Assembly (NCBI GenBank): GCA_005778405.1
Contig: SXOA01000132.1
Span: forward strand, 37,542-101,541
Direction: 5' to 3'
Length of the DNA stretch: 64,000 nt
DNA from: Planctomycetaceae bacterium
GTDB lineage: Bacteria > Planctomycetota > Planctomycetia > Pirellulales > Pirellulaceae
This document shows, in pieces, positions 61,853 through 64,000 of the stretch. The position numbers and the translations under genes are program-made. Every line of letters starts with the position of its first letter. The first letter of the stretch is position 1. Below the pieces are notes generated by a model. That model searched no databases. It saw only the letters and a list, made by a program, of their open reading frames with translations, and was not told the origin of the DNA.

Positions 61853-63154
61853 ATGAGGTCCTTTACATCTCGGCTCACCGCTCTTGTTTGTTCGGCACTC
61901 GCATTGGCGATGGTGGCGATGATACTACGGACGTCGTCAGTGGCAACGAGAATGACTCATTCGCCGGCAGGAAAATCTGCCAGCGAATCCGATTCGTTCG
62001 GAGGGAAGGCAGGCTGGAAGCCAACCCCACACACTCCAACCATCCTGCTTTGCCAGGCACAAGAAGAACTGCCGCCGGGTGGTAATACTGATTATCCCTC
62101 AGGCCCCTTCGCCGGCGTGCACTCCTGTGGCAGCGCGTGCGATCGGCGGATTGACGGTGTGGATTGCAACTTCGGTGACGGCTGCGGCGAGACTCGTTGG
62201 AATCAGTGGGGGCGAATTCCCTGGCAGCACCTTGGCCAAGGGGAATATATCGGCCCTCCGCGAAATCCCGATGTGCCGGTCTATTTGGTGCGCGTCGACG
62301 ACCTGATCGAATTTCGCTACGTCGCCACTCGCTATCAGAGCGGCAAGCAGTATCGCATTCAGGCCGGCGACGAGCTGAAGATCGAATCCCTGGTCGATCC
62401 CAACCTCAATCGGACGGTCGTCGTGCAACCGGACGGCTCCGTTACGTTGATGCTGCTCGACCAGGTCCAGGCCGTCCGGCTCACCATTCCCGAGCTCACC
62501 GCGCTCCTGAAAGAGAAGTACAAAGAGTTCTACAAGATCTTTGACCTCACTGTCTCGCCGGTGAAGACCAACACTCGCCTCGACGACCTGCTCGCCGCGG
62601 TCAACAACCGCTTTAACGCCGGCGGGCAGGGACAGCAAGTCAAAGTGGCTGCGGACGGGACCATTTCGCTCACGAAAATCGGCAAGGTCCCCGCTCAAGG
62701 ACTTTCGCTCGACGAATTGGCCGCGGAGATCAACGCCCGCTATGCCGAGTACGTGGAAGGATTGGAAATCACTCCGATCCTGGTCCAGCGGGCGCCCCAT
62801 TTCATGTATGTGCTTGGCGATGTCAAACTCGGCGGCCGCTTTCAAATGGACCGCCCGACCACGGTCATGCAGGCTCTCGCCATGGCCAACGGGATTAACA
62901 ACGGCGGCAATCTCCGCCAGGTCGTCGTCTTCCGCCGGGCCGAAGATTGGCGGCTGATTGCCACGAAGCTTGACATTCGCGGGGCGGTCTACGGAACCCG
63001 GCCGACGCCGGCAGATGAAATCTTTCTGCGGGACAGCGACATCGTGCTGGTTCCCAAGTCCTCCATCAAGCGGACAGACGACCTGATCGAGCTGATCATG
63101 ACTAACGGTGTCTACCGCGTCTTCCCCGTCCAATTTGGCCAGCAGTCGTTTTAA
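61853..63154 (+). CDS. Polysaccharide export protein (Wza/KpsD family)
   Basis: The start is the ATG at 61853, 4 bases after the preceding stop, which gives a signal-like N-terminus (MRSFTSRLTALVCSALALAM). The frame is open over 100 codons upstream but inside the previous gene. The protein is 433 residues. The polysaccharide-export domain begins at about residue 155 (YQSGKQYRIQAGDELKIESL, RTVVVQPDGSVTLMLLDQVQ). SLBB-type repeats follow (MYVLGDVKLGGRFQMDRPTT). Such proteins form an outer-membrane or periplasmic export channel. A dispersed repeat (62006-62032) encodes GKAGWKPTPH in the linker after the signal. Confidence 0.87.
   Translation: MRSFTSRLTALVCSALALAMVAMILRTSSVATRMTHSPAGKSASESDSFGGKAGWKPTPHTPTILLCQAQEELPPGGNTDYPSGPFAGVHSCGSACDRRIDGVDCNFGDGCGETRWNQWGRIPWQHLGQGEYIGPPRNPDVPVYLVRVDDLIEFRYVATRYQSGKQYRIQAGDELKIESLVDPNLNRTVVVQPDGSVTLMLLDQVQAVRLTIPELTALLKEKYKEFYKIFDLTVSPVKTNTRLDDLLAAVNNRFNAGGQGQQVKVAADGTISLTKIGKVPAQGLSLDELAAEINARYAEYVEGLEITPILVQRAPHFMYVLGDVKLGGRFQMDRPTTVMQALAMANGINNGGNLRQVVVFRRAEDWRLIATKLDIRGAVYGTRPTPADEIFLRDSDIVLVPKSSIKRTDDLIELIMTNGVYRVFPVQFGQQSF
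62006..62032 (-). repeat. Dispersed palindromic repeat inside the export-protein gene
   Basis: The plus strand reads AAGGCAGGCTGGAAGCCAAC then CCCAC. It is the reverse orientation of the 20467 copy. In frame it encodes GKAGWKPTP, so the family is translated in either orientation. Confidence 0.8.
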
Positions 63155-63157
63155 CCT

Positions 63158-63190
63158 CCCTCTCCCGTTGGGAGAGGGCCGGGGTGGGGG
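63158..63190. terminator. CCCTCTCCC/GGGAGAGGG hairpin repeat between convergent genes
   Basis: CCCTCTCCC (63158-63166), loop GTT, GGGAGAGGG (63170-63178), then CCGGGGTGGGGG. It is the second copy of the element at 58992 and lies between the convergent export-protein and PH-domain genes. Termination is inferred from position. Confidence 0.65.
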
Positions 63191-63194
63191 TCGA

Positions 63195-63716
63195 CTATCG
63201 GCTGCCGCTCCGCTTCACTCCGGCATGCGCCATGCGGGCCTTGAGAATGACCTGGCGGAACGATTCGGGGCGCGACACCCCTTCCAGGCGGAAGGTTTCT
63301 ACATTGCCGAGTTTGAAGACGAGGTCACCGGCGTTGTACCAGGACTGGCCGGGAAGCACTTCCACATGCACGCTGTCGAACCGGTCCAGGTCCACGCTCC
63401 GGTCATTCTTGGCCTGGATTCCCCGCTGCACGATGACGCGGCGATTGGTCACGGTATAACGCTGACCCACGAAGGGCGCGATGCGGAACAGGTAAATCGC
63501 TAAGGCAATCGGAATGGAGAGCAAGGCAATCAGGTTGCCAATCCGGAAGATGTAGATATCTGGGAACCTCATCGCGTACTGCGTCCCGAGGAGTTTGCCT
63601 ATGCCATACGCGGCATTGGAGGGCCAAACCGTCATGATCGTCGATTCGCTGATGCTCGACGGAGCGACGCCGGAGATGGGAGTGTGGATTTCCGGTAGTG
63701 CGGCAATCGTGGTCAC
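63195..63716 (-). CDS. Membrane PH-domain (bPH2) protein
   Basis: The 173-residue protein has a polar N-terminus, a hydrophobic stretch (about 59-82, IGNLIALLSIPIALAIYLFR) and a bacterial PH domain (RYTVTNRRVIVQRGIQAK, then VDLDRFDSVHVEVLPG). The closing part is GDLVFKLGNVETFRLEGV. Such domains bind membrane or partner proteins; a catalytic role is not expected. It faces the export-protein gene across a hairpin repeat. Confidence 0.85.
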   Translation of the reverse strand: MTTIAALPEIHTPISGVAPSSISESTIMTVWPSNAAYGIGKLLGTQYAMRFPDIYIFRIGNLIALLSIPIALAIYLFRIAPFVGQRYTVTNRRVIVQRGIQAKNDRSVDLDRFDSVHVEVLPGQSWYNAGDLVFKLGNVETFRLEGVSRPESFRQVILKARMAHAGVKRSGSR

Positions 63717-63848
63717 TAGCGATCCTGCTGCAAGGGGTCGATGAGAGGTCGATTGGCTGAAGTCACGAATGTACCAAACATGGGCCAGTTCGCCAGCCGG
63801 GCATTAAGAGCAGCAATGCCACTCGCATCTTCTGTTTGATCGGCGCAT

Positions 63849-63890
63849 AAAAAAACCCTTCCGGTTCTGGCAAAGTCCCGGAAGGGTTCT
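63849..63890 (-). terminator. Rho-independent terminator on the minus strand
   Basis: On the minus strand AACCCTTCCGG and CCGGAAGGGTT pair as an 11-base-pair stem and are followed by a run of seven T. It is the best terminator of the window and should end a transcript that enters from beyond the right edge. In one minus-strand frame a stop codon lies near 63957, which may be the end of that gene. Confidence 0.8.
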
Positions 63891-64000
63891 ATCAAATTCA
63901 ATTTGGCAGACTGCCGATGCGAAGCTCCCCGCGAAGCTTGCCGGCTAAACCTCTCATCATGCATGAGAACTATGTGCACGGTCCTTCTGAGTGTCGCCAC

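Noticed and set aside
63716..64000. Minus-strand open frame of 94 codons at the right edge
   Set aside because: It reads straight through the strongest rho-independent terminator in the window and has no similarity pattern.

Overview
The window is high-GC bacterial chromosome from a member of the phylum Planctomycetota, most likely a Pirellulales-like lineage (inference). The signs are a very large secreted protein opening with the planctomycete LExRxLLAG surface-protein motif, a DUF1559 protein, a Tat-exported Gfo/Idh/MocA oxidoreductase, a Ser/Thr kinase coupled to an ECF sigma factor, BamB-like PQQ-propeller proteins, many weak Shine-Dalgarno sites, and many dispersed short palindromic repeats. 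No rRNA, tRNA, CRISPR array, transposase or prophage was recognised.

Layout. 1-5439 (minus strand): the start of a secreted protein cut by the window edge, then a compact four-gene operon of an organophosphate-type MFS transporter, a LicC/GlmU-like nucleotidyltransferase, a MetE-like zinc methyltransferase and a glycerophosphodiester phosphodiesterase. 5440-12337: a pentapeptide-repeat gene remnant, a Tat-exported oxidoreductase, an MtfA-type peptidase, and a hybrid histidine kinase coupled to a receiver-GGDEF diguanylate cyclase. 12338-21542: an M1 aminopeptidase with HEAT repeats, a GspE/PilB-type ATPase, an Mla-type lipid ABC transporter (permease, ATPase, MCE protein), a polyprenol-phosphate-type glycosyltransferase and a YhdH-type quinone oxidoreductase.

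21555-31495 is the most unusual part. An outer-membrane beta-barrel gene is followed by a giant secreted protein with ten CxxCH haem motifs joined to an LVIVD beta-propeller. Divergent from them are a 1022-residue extracellular protein with two GlcG/HbpS (DUF336) haem-binding-type domains and a small secreted protein. It reads as a porin-cytochrome conduit with surface partners and may be an undescribed extracellular electron-transfer system.

31841-41731 is a signalling region: HD-GYP and PilZ proteins for cyclic-di-GMP, a PAS/GAF protein whose two receiver-like domains both lack the phosphoacceptor Asp, a NarL-type regulator and a sigma-54 activator, with secreted small proteins, a PlsC acyltransferase and a metallophosphoesterase between them. 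41984-52214 holds a zinc-ribbon protein, an SGNH hydrolase, a PQQ-propeller protein, an MFS transporter with a large extra loop, an ECF sigma factor overlapped by a membrane protein, and two secreted proteins. 52309-54863 is a Ser/Thr kinase with a zinc-finger N-terminus and a periplasmic c-type-haem (DUF3365-like) sensor, overlapping its ECF sigma gene by ATGA. 54997-63716 has a Tat-exported protein of unknown function, L21, UppP, a TIM-barrel protein, an MBL-fold nuclease, a small membrane protein, a probable exopolysaccharide export pair and a PH-domain protein.

Several dispersed repeat families lie between genes and, in at least three cases, inside reading frames without breaking them. 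They also produce false upstream start codons.
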